Source: Amycolatopsis rifamycinica (lineage in GTDB: Bacteria; Actinomycetota; Actinomycetes; Mycobacteriales; Pseudonocardiaceae). Taken from it: 64,000 nucleotides of DNA. The notes beneath the pieces were generated by a model. The model was not told the DNA's origin and did no database searches. It worked only from the letters and a program-made list of their open reading frames with translations. The position numbers were made by a program, and so were the translations under genes. The stretch covers positions 1 to 64,000 of the forward strand of contig NZ_JMQI01000026.1 in assembly GCF_000695625.1 (NCBI RefSeq), given 5' to 3'. Below, piece by piece: positions 32,451 through 41,161 of this stretch; positions within the stretch are counted from its first letter, which is position 1; every line of letters starts with the position of its first letter.

Positions 32451-33182
32451 ATGGCACAGCTGGCAGGCAAGGTAGCCGTCATCACCGGCGGATCGGCCGG
32501 GATCGGCCTGGCCACCGCACACCGGTTCGTCGCCGAGGGCGCGCGGGTGTTCCTCACCGGCCGGCGCCCCGAGCCGCTCGCCGCCGCGGTCGACGACCTC
32601 GGTCCCGCCGCCACCGCCGTGCCCGGCGACGTCACCAGCGCCGAACACCTCGACCGCCTGCACACCGCGGTCGCGGAGCACGGCCAAGGCCTGGACGTGC
32701 TCTTCGCCAACGCGGGCGGCGGCGATTTCACCCCGTTCGGCGACGTCACGCCGGAGACCTTCGACGAGGTCATGGCGGGCAGCGCGCGTGGGGTCTACTT
32801 CACCGTGCAACGGCTCCTGCCGCTGCTGAACCCGCACGCCTCCGTCATCCTGATGTCCTCCGTCGCCGGCACCCTGGCCGTGCCCGGCCTGAGCCTGTAC
32901 TCGGCGGCCAAGGCGGCGATCCGGTCCTTCGCCCGCGGGCTGGCCGCCGAACTGGGAGACCGCGGGATCCGCGTGAACGCCATCAGCCCCGGCTACATCC
33001 GCACCAGACCCGGGCAAGCCGACGCCGAAGACTTCCAAGCCGCCGGCGCGGCCGCTACCCCGCTGCGCCGCGTCGGACAACCCGAGGAGGTCGCCGCGGC
33101 CACCCTGTTCCTCGCCTCCGGCGACAGCAGCTACATCACCGGCACCGAACTGTTCGTCGACGGCGGCCGCACTCAGGTCTGA
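32451..33182 (+). CDS. Short-chain dehydrogenase/reductase
   Basis: 243 residues from ATG 32451 (GCCGGAGG upstream). Cofactor loop TGGSAGIG, NAG variant ANAGG, catalytic Ser in LMSSVAG, YSAAKAA, and the late NAISPGYIRT plus TELFVDGG. The motifs of a classical SDR are intact. It follows the F420-type oxidoreductase by 71 bases and is probably cotranscribed, so both may act on the same inducer or substrate. Confidence 0.92.
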   Translation: MAQLAGKVAVITGGSAGIGLATAHRFVAEGARVFLTGRRPEPLAAAVDDLGPAATAVPGDVTSAEHLDRLHTAVAEHGQGLDVLFANAGGGDFTPFGDVTPETFDEVMAGSARGVYFTVQRLLPLLNPHASVILMSSVAGTLAVPGLSLYSAAKAAIRSFARGLAAELGDRGIRVNAISPGYIRTRPGQADAEDFQAAGAAATPLRRVGQPEEVAAATLFLASGDSSYITGTELFVDGGRTQV

Positions 33183-33230
33183 CCCACCGTCCACACGGGC
33201 CCGTCTCGCCCACCGGCACCCCGGCTGGAA

Positions 33231-33267
33231 TTAGTCACAATCCATGACTATCATGGATTGTGACTAA
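33231..33267. promoter_or_regulatory. Perfect 37-base palindromic operator
   Basis: TTAGTCACAATCCATGA and its exact inverse TCATGGATTGTGACTAA are separated by 3 bases, 29 bases before the ABM/hydrolase fusion start. The AT-rich arms and position upstream of the gene suggest an operator. The MarR-family regulator at 34562 is the nearest candidate to bind it. As a hairpin it could also end transcription of the preceding SDR operon. Confidence 0.7.
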
Positions 33268-33295
33268 CCGTGGATCGTGGACTGAGGAGCGGACG

Positions 33296-34465
33296 ATGTC
33301 GGTCATCGAGCTGACCACCTTCACCGTGGAACCGGAGCACACGGAGGCGATGCTGGCCGCGCGGCCGGGAATGGTGGCGGCGTTCCGAGAGGACCGGCGC
33401 GGCTTCCTCGCCGCCCGCCTGGTCCGCCTCGACGAGCGGACCTGGCTGGATTTCGTCGAGTGGACCGACGACGCCGCGTGGGACGAGTCGAAGGCCAAGG
33501 GCGGCAACCTGCCCGCGATCGCGGCCTTCTTCGCGACGATCGGTTCACTGATCGGCGCGGAGCGCGGCGTGCGCTACGACGACGCCGAAGACGGCGCCCG
33601 GCGGGTCCGCACCGTCGCCTACGGGCCCGGGCCGTCGCAGGTCGGCGAGCTGTACCTCCCCGGCGGCGACGGCCCGTTCCCCGTCGTGACCGTCCTGCAC
33701 GGCGGCTACTGGACGGCCATGTGGGACCGCCGCCAGATCACCGACGTCGCCGACGACCTCGTCGCCCGGGGCTATGCGGTGTGGAACGTCGAGTACCGCC
33801 GGATCGGCGAGCCGGGCGGTGGTTGGCCGGGCACCTTCCTCGACGTCGCCGCGGCGATCGACGCCCTCGACGGCATGGACCCGGCGCTCGACACCGGCCG
33901 CGTCGTGCTGCTCGGCCACTCCGCGGGCGGACACCTGGCAACGTGGGCCGCCCACCGCGGCGCGCTCTCGCCCGAGGCGCCCGGCGCCCACCCGAAGGTC
34001 ACGCCGATCGGCGTGGTCGAACTGGCCGGCGCGCTCGACCTGCGGGCGGCCGACGCGGCGGGCTTCGGCAAGGTGCTCGCCGACCCGGACGCGGAACCGC
34101 CGAAGGACGCGCCCCAGCCGGCCCGGCCCGAAGCGTGGGCGGGAGTCGCGGAGGCGGTCGGCGAAGGGATCGTGCCGCTGCTCGTCGGCGGCCACCTGGC
34201 CGACGTGCCCGAGCACTACGCCTGGACCTCTCCCTTGGCGCTGGCCGGCGCCGGCGTCCCGGTCCTCGCCGTGCACGGCACCGCCGACGAAGCCGTGCCC
34301 GCCGAGTGGAGCCGCCGCTACGTCGAGAAGGTCGTCGCCGAGGGCGGCACCGCGCGGTACGTCGAGGTCGAGGGCGGTACCCACTTCGACGTCGTCCAGC
34401 CCGGCCACCCGGTCTGGCGGGAAGTCACCGGCTGGATCCACGAAACCGTCACCGGACACGCGTGA
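33296..34465 (+). CDS. ABM-like domain fused to an alpha/beta hydrolase
   Basis: 389 residues from ATG 33296 (GAGGAGCGG). Residues about 1-95 look like a ferredoxin-fold antibiotic-biosynthesis-monooxygenase (ABM)/dimeric alpha-beta-barrel domain (MSVIELTTFTVEPEHTEAML, RRGFLAARLVRLDERTWLDFVEW). Residues about 110-389 are an alpha/beta hydrolase of the kynurenine-formamidase/BD-FAE type: HGGYWTAMWDRRQ oxyanion motif, GHSAGGHLATW, HGTADEAVP and GGTHFDVV. The fusion is unusual and suggests the small domain aids dimerisation or ligand binding. Controlled probably from the palindrome just upstream. Substrate unknown. Confidence 0.85.
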   Translation: MSVIELTTFTVEPEHTEAMLAARPGMVAAFREDRRGFLAARLVRLDERTWLDFVEWTDDAAWDESKAKGGNLPAIAAFFATIGSLIGAERGVRYDDAEDGARRVRTVAYGPGPSQVGELYLPGGDGPFPVVTVLHGGYWTAMWDRRQITDVADDLVARGYAVWNVEYRRIGEPGGGWPGTFLDVAAAIDALDGMDPALDTGRVVLLGHSAGGHLATWAAHRGALSPEAPGAHPKVTPIGVVELAGALDLRAADAAGFGKVLADPDAEPPKDAPQPARPEAWAGVAEAVGEGIVPLLVGGHLADVPEHYAWTSPLALAGAGVPVLAVHGTADEAVPAEWSRRYVEKVVAEGGTARYVEVEGGTHFDVVQPGHPVWREVTGWIHETVTGHA

Positions 34466-34561
34466 ACCACCAAGAGATCCTGCGCGACGACCTGGGACGT
34501 GCACTCGAACGGCGAAGCTGATCGTTAAGCTGTCGGCGGCAAGCAGCGACGAGGAGCGGCG

Positions 34562-35038
34562 ATGGTCACCCGGGCGGAACGCAACGCGACGAACCCCGAC
34601 CTGGGCGTCCTCGCCGGCCGCCTGCTGTTCGCCGTGCAGCGCGAGCTGTTCTCGACCCTGGCCGAGCGGGGCTTCGACGACCTGAAGCCCCGCCACGGCG
34701 CGGTGCTGGCCTACCTCGACCCGGACGGGGTGCGAGCGACCGACCTGTCCAGGCTTTCCGGCCAGCACAAGCAGAACATCGGCATCCTCGTCGACGAACT
34801 GGAGTCACTCGGCTACGTCGAGCGGCGCCCCGATCCGCGCGACCGCCGGGCGAAGCTCGTCTGCCCCACCGAGCGCGGGCTGGCCCAGATGCGAACGGCG
34901 GACGCGATCATGGCGGCCATCCAGCACCGGCACGCCGAACGCCTCGGCACCGACGACTACGAGCAGTTCAAGCGCCGGCTCATCGAAATCACCGAGTACC
35001 AGCGCGCCCGCAACAGCTCCCGCGGCGACACGTACTGA
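34562..35038 (+). CDS. MarR-family regulator
   Basis: 158 residues from ATG 34562 with AGGAGCGG ahead. MarR winged helix: LKPRHGAVLAYLDPDGVRATDLSRLSG, recognition helix HKQNIGILVDELESLGYVERR, wing DPRDRRAKLVCPTERG. It follows the ABM/hydrolase fusion by 96 bases in the same direction. It may regulate that gene through the 37-base palindrome. Confidence 0.9.
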   Translation: MVTRAERNATNPDLGVLAGRLLFAVQRELFSTLAERGFDDLKPRHGAVLAYLDPDGVRATDLSRLSGQHKQNIGILVDELESLGYVERRPDPRDRRAKLVCPTERGLAQMRTADAIMAAIQHRHAERLGTDDYEQFKRRLIEITEYQRARNSSRGDTY

Positions 35039-35080
35039 CCGGTCGTCCATTCCGTGACCGGCCCGTCCCGGTCGTGCGGA

Positions 35081-35872
35081 CTACGCCGGGTTCTCCGCGA
35101 CGGCGAGGTAGTCCGTGTAGATCTGCGGTGAGCCGGAGAACGAGGCCAGCTGCTTCCACTCCTCGTACATCTGCTTGGTGTCGCGGTGGGCGGCCGCGAA
35201 CTCGGCGGCCTCGCCGGTGGCGATGTCGGGCTCGGGGTAGAAGACGTCCAGCGCGTCCAGGCTCGCGATCTCCATCATCATCACGTACTGGTCGAGGCGG
35301 TTGCCCCGCTCGCCCTTGAGCACGTGGAACCGCCAGTCCGGGTAGTCGTCGATGCGGTGGTGGTTCTCGGCGATGAAGCGGTCGAACACCTCCTCGGTCA
35401 CCCCGGCGCGCAACGCCAGGTTGTGGATCCCGATGACCCGGGCGACGGGCTCCTCCCCCGGGCGGTCGCGGTAGCGGGGGCCGGGCGTGACCGTGCTCCG
35501 CGGATTGTCGGCCAGCAGCCGGTAGTCGGTGAACAACGTCGGCAGCTCGGCGAACGTGCCCAGCCGCCGCCACCGCGCCAGCACCGCCTCCGCCTCCGGG
35601 TGCCGTGCCCAGAACCGCCGGGCCGGCTCGGTCTGCTCACCCCGGGCCGTGACGTAGCGGTCGCGCTGCTCGGCGCTGTCGATCTCGTACAACATCAGGT
35701 ACTGCCCGGTCCGCTCGCCGCGCAACCCGCGCAGCAGTGTCCACCGCCACCCCGGGTACAGGGGCAGGTGAACGCCTTCAGCACGCACGAAAGTCTCGAA
35801 CTCCTCCGGCGTGACACCAGCCTCCGTGTCGATGGCGATGTACTGGAAGGTGAACACCGACGAGCGTCCCAT
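35081..35872 (-). CDS. Tandem dimeric alpha-beta-barrel (NIPSNAP/ABM-like) protein
   Basis: 263 residues from ATG 35872. Two similar halves: FTFQYIAIDTEAGVTPEEFETF... YPGWRWTLLRGLRGERTGQYLMLYEID, and VIGIHNLALRAGVTEEVFDRF... YPDWRFHVLKGERGNRLDQYVMMMEI. Both end with an FTDY- or YTDYLA-like strand. Each half has the YPxWR...G..G....Y.....EI pattern of ferredoxin-like barrel domains, so it is an internal duplication. Homologues often accompany oxidoreductases or stress genes. No catalytic residues are evident; function unknown. Confidence 0.7.
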   Translation of the reverse strand: MGRSSVFTFQYIAIDTEAGVTPEEFETFVRAEGVHLPLYPGWRWTLLRGLRGERTGQYLMLYEIDSAEQRDRYVTARGEQTEPARRFWARHPEAEAVLARWRRLGTFAELPTLFTDYRLLADNPRSTVTPGPRYRDRPGEEPVARVIGIHNLALRAGVTEEVFDRFIAENHHRIDDYPDWRFHVLKGERGNRLDQYVMMMEIASLDALDVFYPEPDIATGEAAEFAAAHRDTKQMYEEWKQLASFSGSPQIYTDYLAVAENPA

Positions 35873-36033
35873 TGCGCGTCCAATCCTCGGGCCGGGAAAG
35901 GGAGCGCGCGGCCGACATGCACGACTCCCACACCACATCCTGCCCGCTCCCGAGCAACGGCGCCCGCGAGCACGCGCGGGTCCGCAGGGCGGCGGTGACA
36001 GCGACGGAGAACGTACGCGCCTTGACCGCCACA

Positions 36034-36064
36034 GCTGCGGCGCGGTACGTCACCGCGCCGCAGC
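36034..36064 (-). terminator. Strong hairpin after the GH54 gene
   Basis: GCTGCGGCGCGG and CCGCGCCGCAGC form perfect 12-base arms with a 7-base loop, beginning 6 bases past the GH54 stop codon. This is the terminator of the arabinanase/arabinofuranosidase pair. Confidence 0.8.
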
Positions 36065-36070
36065 AGCGGG

Positions 36071-37567
36071 CTACGACGAGAACGACCAGAGCTGGCAGGT
36101 GTTGTTGAGCCACATCCACATCTGCGTCTTCGTGCCGTTGGCCGTGCCGCAGTTCTGGTCGTCGAGGACCATGCCGCTGTTCTCCACCACCAGTTCGTAG
36201 CGGCCGTTGCCCGCCGGGATCACCGCCCACTGCTGGCACGTGTTGCCCAGCGACTGCCACAGGTTCGTGGCCGTGCCGAGCGCCAAGCCGCAGTTGACCG
36301 CGTCGAGCACCTTGCCCGAATTGACGTTGGTGATGGTCCACTTGTTGGCGCCGACACTGGTGAAGCGCCACTGCTGGCAGGCGTTGTTCAGGTTCTCCCA
36401 CAGCTGGACCGCGGTGCCGTCGGCGGTGCCGCAGTTCGCCGCGTCGAGCACCTTGCCCGCCGCCAGGTTCGTCAAGCGGTAGCTCGCGCCGTTGACCGGG
36501 AACGTGACGCTCTTGGCGTAGCCCACCGAGACGATGTTCGCCTGCACCGAGTTCTCCGTGGCGTCGGAGGGGTAGCCCGACGTCATCACGCCCTCGAAGA
36601 ACGAGCCGACCGAACCGTTGCTGTTGTCGCCGCCGATGCCAAGGATGATGGCGCCCTGCTTGGTCATCGGCCGGTAGCCGCCCTGCGTCGGCAGGGAGCC
36701 GTTCCAGCGGGTCGCCAGACCGCCGGACTGGGCGTTGCCGTCCTTGATCGCGTACGTCGAGGTGCCGTTGTTCTTGGTCACCGCCGTGACGAACGCGCTG
36801 CTGCGGCCGGTGTTCGCCGTGTTCGAGCCGTTCCCCCCGGCGAACAGGCCGTTCTCCAGGTCGGCCATCACCTTCGGCGCGGAACCGCTGCACGGTGAGA
36901 ACCAGCACAGCGTGCCGAAGTAGATGGCGTCCATGTCACCGTTGCCGGTGTCGTTGTTGCTGGTCTCGGCGTTGCCGTAGTCGAAGCAGCAGCGGTCGTT
37001 GAAGTGCGTGCCCTCGGTCACCATGTACATGCCCTCGGGTGCGCTGCCGGTGGCGACGCCGTTGGTGTTGTTGTTGCGGTAGCCGTTGCCGGCCGAGATG
37101 TAGACCCCGTAGACCTTGTGGCCGCCCGCTGTCACCGGCAGGGCCGCGGCGTTCGCACCCTGGTCCGCGGTCGGGTTGGCGCCGCCGCCCGGGGCTATGG
37201 TCAGATCGTTGTGACGCGAGGTCTGGTCGTAGATCCGCACGATCGTGCAGTACGTGCCCGCGCAGAACGAGTCCTGCGTCGCGGCGTTCGCGTACCCGCC
37301 GGCGGTGAGCACGCCGATGTTGGCGGTGGCGCCGTCGGACCAGCGGCGTACCTGGTAGAGCGAACCGCCGTAGGAGCCGAACAGCGCGCGGGTGGTGCTG
37401 TGCGCGGCGACGCAGGGGGTGCCGCCGGAGGCGTAGATGTCGCACGGCCCGGTGCCGGCGGCCGCGGCGGTGCCCCCGGTACCGGCCAGCGCCGCGCCGG
37501 TGAGCAACGCGGCGGCGCCGGCCGCGAGCACCTTCCGCCAGTGGTGACGGAGAACCTGGAACCTCAT
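36071..37567 (-). CDS. Secreted GH54 alpha-L-arabinofuranosidase with ricin-B lectin domain
   Basis: 498 residues. Signal peptide 1-36 (MRFQVLRHHWRKVLAAGAAALL, AAAA cleavage). The catalytic part matches the GH54 AbfB fold (GPCDIYASGGTPCVAAHSTTR, LYQVRR), with the nucleophile Glu in FDYGNAETSNNDTG and the acid/base Asp in GIGGDNSNGSVGSFFEG. The last 130 residues are three ricin-type beta-trefoil repeats (KVLDAANCGTADGT, KVLDAVNCGLALGT, MVLDDQNCGTANGT, each with QQW or QLW). It removes arabinofuranose from arabinan or arabinoxylan outside the cell. Second gene of an operon with the GH43 arabinanase (39-base gap). Confidence 0.92.
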   Translation of the reverse strand: MRFQVLRHHWRKVLAAGAAALLTGAALAGTGGTAAAAGTGPCDIYASGGTPCVAAHSTTRALFGSYGGSLYQVRRWSDGATANIGVLTAGGYANAATQDSFCAGTYCTIVRIYDQTSRHNDLTIAPGGGANPTADQGANAAALPVTAGGHKVYGVYISAGNGYRNNNTNGVATGSAPEGMYMVTEGTHFNDRCCFDYGNAETSNNDTGNGDMDAIYFGTLCWFSPCSGSAPKVMADLENGLFAGGNGSNTANTGRSSAFVTAVTKNNGTSTYAIKDGNAQSGGLATRWNGSLPTQGGYRPMTKQGAIILGIGGDNSNGSVGSFFEGVMTSGYPSDATENSVQANIVSVGYAKSVTFPVNGASYRLTNLAAGKVLDAANCGTADGTAVQLWENLNNACQQWRFTSVGANKWTITNVNSGKVLDAVNCGLALGTATNLWQSLGNTCQQWAVIPAGNGRYELVVENSGMVLDDQNCGTANGTKTQMWMWLNNTCQLWSFSS

Positions 37568-37606
37568 TGCTGTCTCCTTTCGCGGGCCGGCCGGGCCCGG
37601 AGGCGG

Positions 37607-38554
37607 TCAGTGCAGGTAGGGCCAGCCGGCCGAGTCGAAGGCCAGCAGGTTGATGCCCAGCAGCGACGCGCCGTTGTTCGCGTAGTAGTGGTAGGTCAGG
37701 ACGTCGCCGTCGTTGTCCGCCAGGACGTCCTGGTGCCCCGGGCCGTGGACGCTGCCCTGGCCGGCGAGGATTTCGGTGCCGCCGCCGGAGGTCATCGCGA
37801 CACCGTTGCGGTCGGCGTACGGGCCGGTGACGCTGCTGGACCGGCCCACCATCACCCGGTAGGTGCTCGACGCGCCCCGGCAGCACAGGTCGAACGAGAC
37901 GAACAGGTAGTAGTAGCTCCCGCGCTTGACGATGTTCGGCGCCTCGATCGCGCCGCCGCCGCGCCCGGCGATCGACCGCATCGTGGTGTCCGAGCGCAGA
38001 CCGGTCGACGGGTTGAGCGCGATCAGCTTGATGCCCGACCAGAACGAACCGAACGAAAGCCACCAGCGGCCCTGGTCGTCCACCACCAGATCGGGGTCGA
38101 TGGCGTTGAAGTTGTCCGAGGTGCGCGACTCGACCACCAGACCGCGGTTCGTCCACGTCCCGGAGTTGCCGCTCGTGCTGGTGGCCAGGAAGATCGCCGA
38201 CCGGTTCGACCCGAACGTCGAAGCCGCGTAGTACAGCCAGTACTGGCCGTTGCGGTAGGAGATGTCCGGCGCCCACAGGTTCCGGCTGCCACCCGTGTAC
38301 GTGCTCGTCCACGAAGCACCGCCCGGGAAGACCGAACCCGCGTTGCGGAAGGCGGTCCGGTCCGTCGACGTCTTCAACGCGATGTCGTTCCCGGTGTGCG
38401 CCACCAGGTAGCTGCCGTCAGGTCGCTTGACCATGCTCGGGTCGTGCACGCCGACGTCACCGGTCACCTGCCCCGGCAGCGGATAAGCAGCCGCCTCCGG
38501 CGCCATCACCACCGCGAGGGCCAGTGCGATCAGGAGTACCGAAAACCGTTTCAT
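37607..38554 (-). CDS. Secreted GH43 arabinan endo-1,5-alpha-L-arabinosidase
   Basis: 315 residues from ATG 38554, chosen because MKRFSVLLIALALAVVMAP is a signal peptide. The GH43 triad is visible: base Asp in VHDPSMV, pKa-setting Asp in NAIDPDLVVDD, acid Glu in GGAIEAPNIV. WAPDISYRNGQYWLYYA and GLVVESRTSDNFNAID are typical of five-bladed arabinanases. It cleaves linear alpha-1,5-arabinan outside the cell, feeding the adjacent arabinofuranosidase. Two LacI-type palindromes lie upstream. Confidence 0.93.
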   Translation of the reverse strand: MKRFSVLLIALALAVVMAPEAAAYPLPGQVTGDVGVHDPSMVKRPDGSYLVAHTGNDIALKTSTDRTAFRNAGSVFPGGASWTSTYTGGSRNLWAPDISYRNGQYWLYYAASTFGSNRSAIFLATSTSGNSGTWTNRGLVVESRTSDNFNAIDPDLVVDDQGRWWLSFGSFWSGIKLIALNPSTGLRSDTTMRSIAGRGGGAIEAPNIVKRGSYYYLFVSFDLCCRGASSTYRVMVGRSSSVTGPYADRNGVAMTSGGGTEILAGQGSVHGPGHQDVLADNDGDVLTYHYYANNGASLLGINLLAFDSAGWPYLH

Positions 38555-38659
38555 CGATGGGACCACGATGTCCTCGATTCGCAGAATGCCGGCGGCGGTC
38601 AATGCCACCGGAAGCACACATCACGATAACGGCGGCGGACAGTGCCGACAAGAAGTAAT

Positions 38660-38673
38660 TGTTATCGCTAACA
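38660..38673. promoter_or_regulatory. LacI-type operator A upstream of the arabinanase
   Basis: TGTTATCGCTAACA, symmetric except for one inner base pair, with the central CG typical of LacI-family operators. It is about 106 bases upstream of the GH43 start. Confidence 0.7.
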
Positions 38674-38775
38674 CGAAATGTTCAGGGCATGATTCCCGCG
38701 ATCCTGGCTGAACACAGGCGCACACTGGGAAAACTCCAAACGGACCATCGCCACAGCGAGAAGAAAGTTACCGAA

Positions 38776-38793
38776 ACTGTTAACGCTAACAGT
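38776..38793. promoter_or_regulatory. LacI-type operator B upstream of the arabinanase
   Basis: ACTGTTAACGCTAACAGT is symmetric at 16 of 18 positions and shares TGTTAnCGCTAACA with operator A, about 110 bases away. Together they probably repress the GH43/GH54 operon by looping. Confidence 0.7.
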
Positions 38794-38816
38794 CTCTGCC
38801 GCGCCCGTCACGCGGG

Positions 38817-40301
38817 TCAAGCGAGCCGCACCGCGGTCCACGACACCGGCGCCAGGACGGTGTGCAAGGTGCCGTCCGCCAGTTCGGCGGGGTGGTGCCG
38901 GGGCACGACCCGGTCCGGGTGCGCCGCGGTGTTGGCCGCCGAAGTGTCCGCGTCGTGCAGGGTCCAGGACTCGGCCACCGACACCGCACCGGGCACGGCG
39001 ACGGTCAGGTCCACCGGCTCGGTGCGGTGCCGGTTCACCGCGAACACCACCGTCTCCCCCGTCGCCGGGTCGTGGGTGGCGACCGCGTCGATCACCGGCA
39101 CTTCGCCGTAGCGGGCCGTTCCGTACACCGGGGACGCGACCTCCGTGCGCAGCACCTGTCCCCGCGCGAGCCGGGCGGTCAACGCGAACGGGTGGAACGT
39201 GGTCTGCCGCCACGCCGGGCCGCCGGGTTCCGTGCGGATGGGGGCGATGACGTTGACCAGCTGCGCCTGGCAGGCGACCGCCACGCGGTCGCTGTGCCGC
39301 AGCAGCGAAATCAGGAGGTTCCCGACGACGACGGCGTCGGCGACGTCGTAGGTGTCCTCGAGCAGAGGGGCCGCGGCACGCCACGCCGTCGGCGGATCGG
39401 CGTGGAACCGCTTCTGGTACCAGACGTTCCACTCGTCGAAGGACAACCCGATGCGCTTGCCGCTCTTGAGCCGGGCACCCACGGCGTCGGCCGTCGCGAC
39501 GACGCTGTCGATGAAGTGGTCCATGTCCACGGCCGAGGCGAGGAAACTGCCGACGTCCCCGTCCAGCACCTCGTAGTAGGCGTGGCACGAGATGTGGTCG
39601 ATCTGGTCGTAGGTCAGCTCGAGCACCGTCGACTCCCACGCGCCGAACGTCGGCATGCCCGAGTTCGAGCTGCCGCACGCGACCAGTTCGAGCCCCGGCT
39701 CGGCCTGCCGCAGCGCCCGGGCCGTCTCCGCCGCCAGCCTGCCGTACTCGTGCGCGGTCTTGTGGCCCGTCTGCCACGGGCCGTCCAGCTCGTTGCCGAG
39801 GCACCACAGCCGCACCCCGTGCGGTTCCGGAGTGCCGTTCGCGCGCCGCCGGTCGGACAGGTGCGTGCCGCCCGGGTGGTTCAGGTACTCGTGTACGTCG
39901 AGGGCTTCCGCGACCCCGCGGGTGCCGAGGTTGACCGCGTACATGATCTCCGCGCCGGCCTTGGCCGCCCACCGGGCGAACTCGTCGATGCCGACCTCGT
40001 TGGTCTCGATGGCACGCCACGCGAGGTCGCGGCGCACCGGGCGGTCGGGGCCGACGCCGTCCTCCCACCGGTAACCGGACACGAAGTTGCCGCCCGGGTA
40101 CCGGACGAGCGTGACCCCCAGCTCCCGTGTCAGGGCGAGCACGTCGCCGCGGAAGCCGTCCTCGTCGGCGGTCGGGTGCCCCGGCTCGTGGATCCCGGTG
40201 TACACGCAGCGCCCCAGGTGCTCGACGAACGAGCCGAACGTGCGGCGCCGGACCGGCGCGATGACGAAGTCGGGGCTGAGGACGATGGCGGCACTGAGCA
40301 C
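38817..40301 (-). CDS. GH51 intracellular alpha-L-arabinofuranosidase
   Basis: 494 residues from GTG 40301 (GGGAGA upstream), no signal peptide. Acid/base Glu in RLWCLGNELDGPWQTG, nucleophile Glu in LSFDEWNVWYQKR, and YPGGNFVSGYRWEDGVGP near the N-terminus are GH51 hallmarks. It hydrolyses imported arabino-oligosaccharides in the cytoplasm. The gene starts 8 bases after the second permease, making import and breakdown one operon. Confidence 0.95.
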   Translation of the reverse strand: MLSAAIVLSPDFVIAPVRRRTFGSFVEHLGRCVYTGIHEPGHPTADEDGFRGDVLALTRELGVTLVRYPGGNFVSGYRWEDGVGPDRPVRRDLAWRAIETNEVGIDEFARWAAKAGAEIMYAVNLGTRGVAEALDVHEYLNHPGGTHLSDRRRANGTPEPHGVRLWCLGNELDGPWQTGHKTAHEYGRLAAETARALRQAEPGLELVACGSSNSGMPTFGAWESTVLELTYDQIDHISCHAYYEVLDGDVGSFLASAVDMDHFIDSVVATADAVGARLKSGKRIGLSFDEWNVWYQKRFHADPPTAWRAAAPLLEDTYDVADAVVVGNLLISLLRHSDRVAVACQAQLVNVIAPIRTEPGGPAWRQTTFHPFALTARLARGQVLRTEVASPVYGTARYGEVPVIDAVATHDPATGETVVFAVNRHRTEPVDLTVAVPGAVSVAESWTLHDADTSAANTAAHPDRVVPRHHPAELADGTLHTVLAPVSWTAVRLA

Positions 40302-40309
40302 GGGTCTCC

Positions 40310-41161
40310 CTATCGCAGTGCGCCGGCCGCGGCGCCGCTGCGCCAGAACCGTTGCAGGAGGACGAAAGCGATGACGAGCGGCACGATCGCCAGCAGCGAG
40401 CCGGTGACCACGAGGTTGAACAGCACGCGCGTGCCGGCCTCCTGCTGGGCGGTGTTGAACCACGTGGTCAGCCCGACGGTCAGCGGGAAGAGCTCGGCGT
40501 CGCTCAGCATCACCAGCGGCAGGAAGTAGTTGTTCCAGGTGGACACGAGCGTGAACAGGAACACCGTGACCAGGACCGGCCGGATCATCGGCACCACCAC
40601 CCGCCAGAAGATCCGCCACTCGCCCGCCCGGTCGAGGCGGGCCGCGTCGAGCAGCTCGGCCGGCACGCTTTCGGCCACGTACACCCGGACCAGGTAGGTG
40701 CCGAACGGGCTGAGCAGCGACGGCAGGATCACCGCCCACATCGTGTTGACCACGCCGGCGTGGGAGAGGATCAGGTAGGTCGGCAGTACCAGCGCCGTCG
40801 CGGGCACCATGATCATGCCGAGCAGCGCGGTTTCGAAGAACCGCTTCCCCCAGAAGGAAAACCGGGAGAGGCCGTAGCCCGCGAGCGCGGCGAGCACGGT
40901 CGCACCCGCCGCGCTCGCACCCGAGTACACCGCGGTGTTGGCGAGCCAGTGGCCGTAGACCCCGCCGTCCTCGCGGAACAACTGCGTGAGGTTGTCGAAC
41001 AGGCTGAAGCCGTCGAACCACAGTGCCGGGCTGGAGAGCAGGGCGGACTGGCTCTTGGTCGCGGCGATCACGATCCACAGCAGCGGAACGAGGAAGTACA
41101 GCATGCCCGCCGCCATGAGCACGTGCGGTACCCGCGTCTTCGGCGCCACCAGCGGCCTCAT
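40310..41161 (-). CDS. Sugar ABC transporter permease (MalG-type)
   Basis: 283 residues, six predicted membrane segments (first MAAGMLYFLVPLLWIVIAATK). The EAA loop that contacts the ATPase is present: VPAELLDAARLDRAGEWRIFWRVVVPMIRP. Start ATG 41161 overlaps the stop of the upstream permease (ATGA). With the other permease and lipoprotein it forms a CUT1-type importer, inferred to carry arabino-oligosaccharides. No ATPase gene is nearby, so a shared MsiK-like ATPase probably energises it. Confidence 0.93.
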   Translation of the reverse strand: MRPLVAPKTRVPHVLMAAGMLYFLVPLLWIVIAATKSQSALLSSPALWFDGFSLFDNLTQLFREDGGVYGHWLANTAVYSGASAAGATVLAALAGYGLSRFSFWGKRFFETALLGMIMVPATALVLPTYLILSHAGVVNTMWAVILPSLLSPFGTYLVRVYVAESVPAELLDAARLDRAGEWRIFWRVVVPMIRPVLVTVFLFTLVSTWNNYFLPLVMLSDAELFPLTVGLTTWFNTAQQEAGTRVLFNLVVTGSLLAIVPLVIAFVLLQRFWRSGAAAGALR

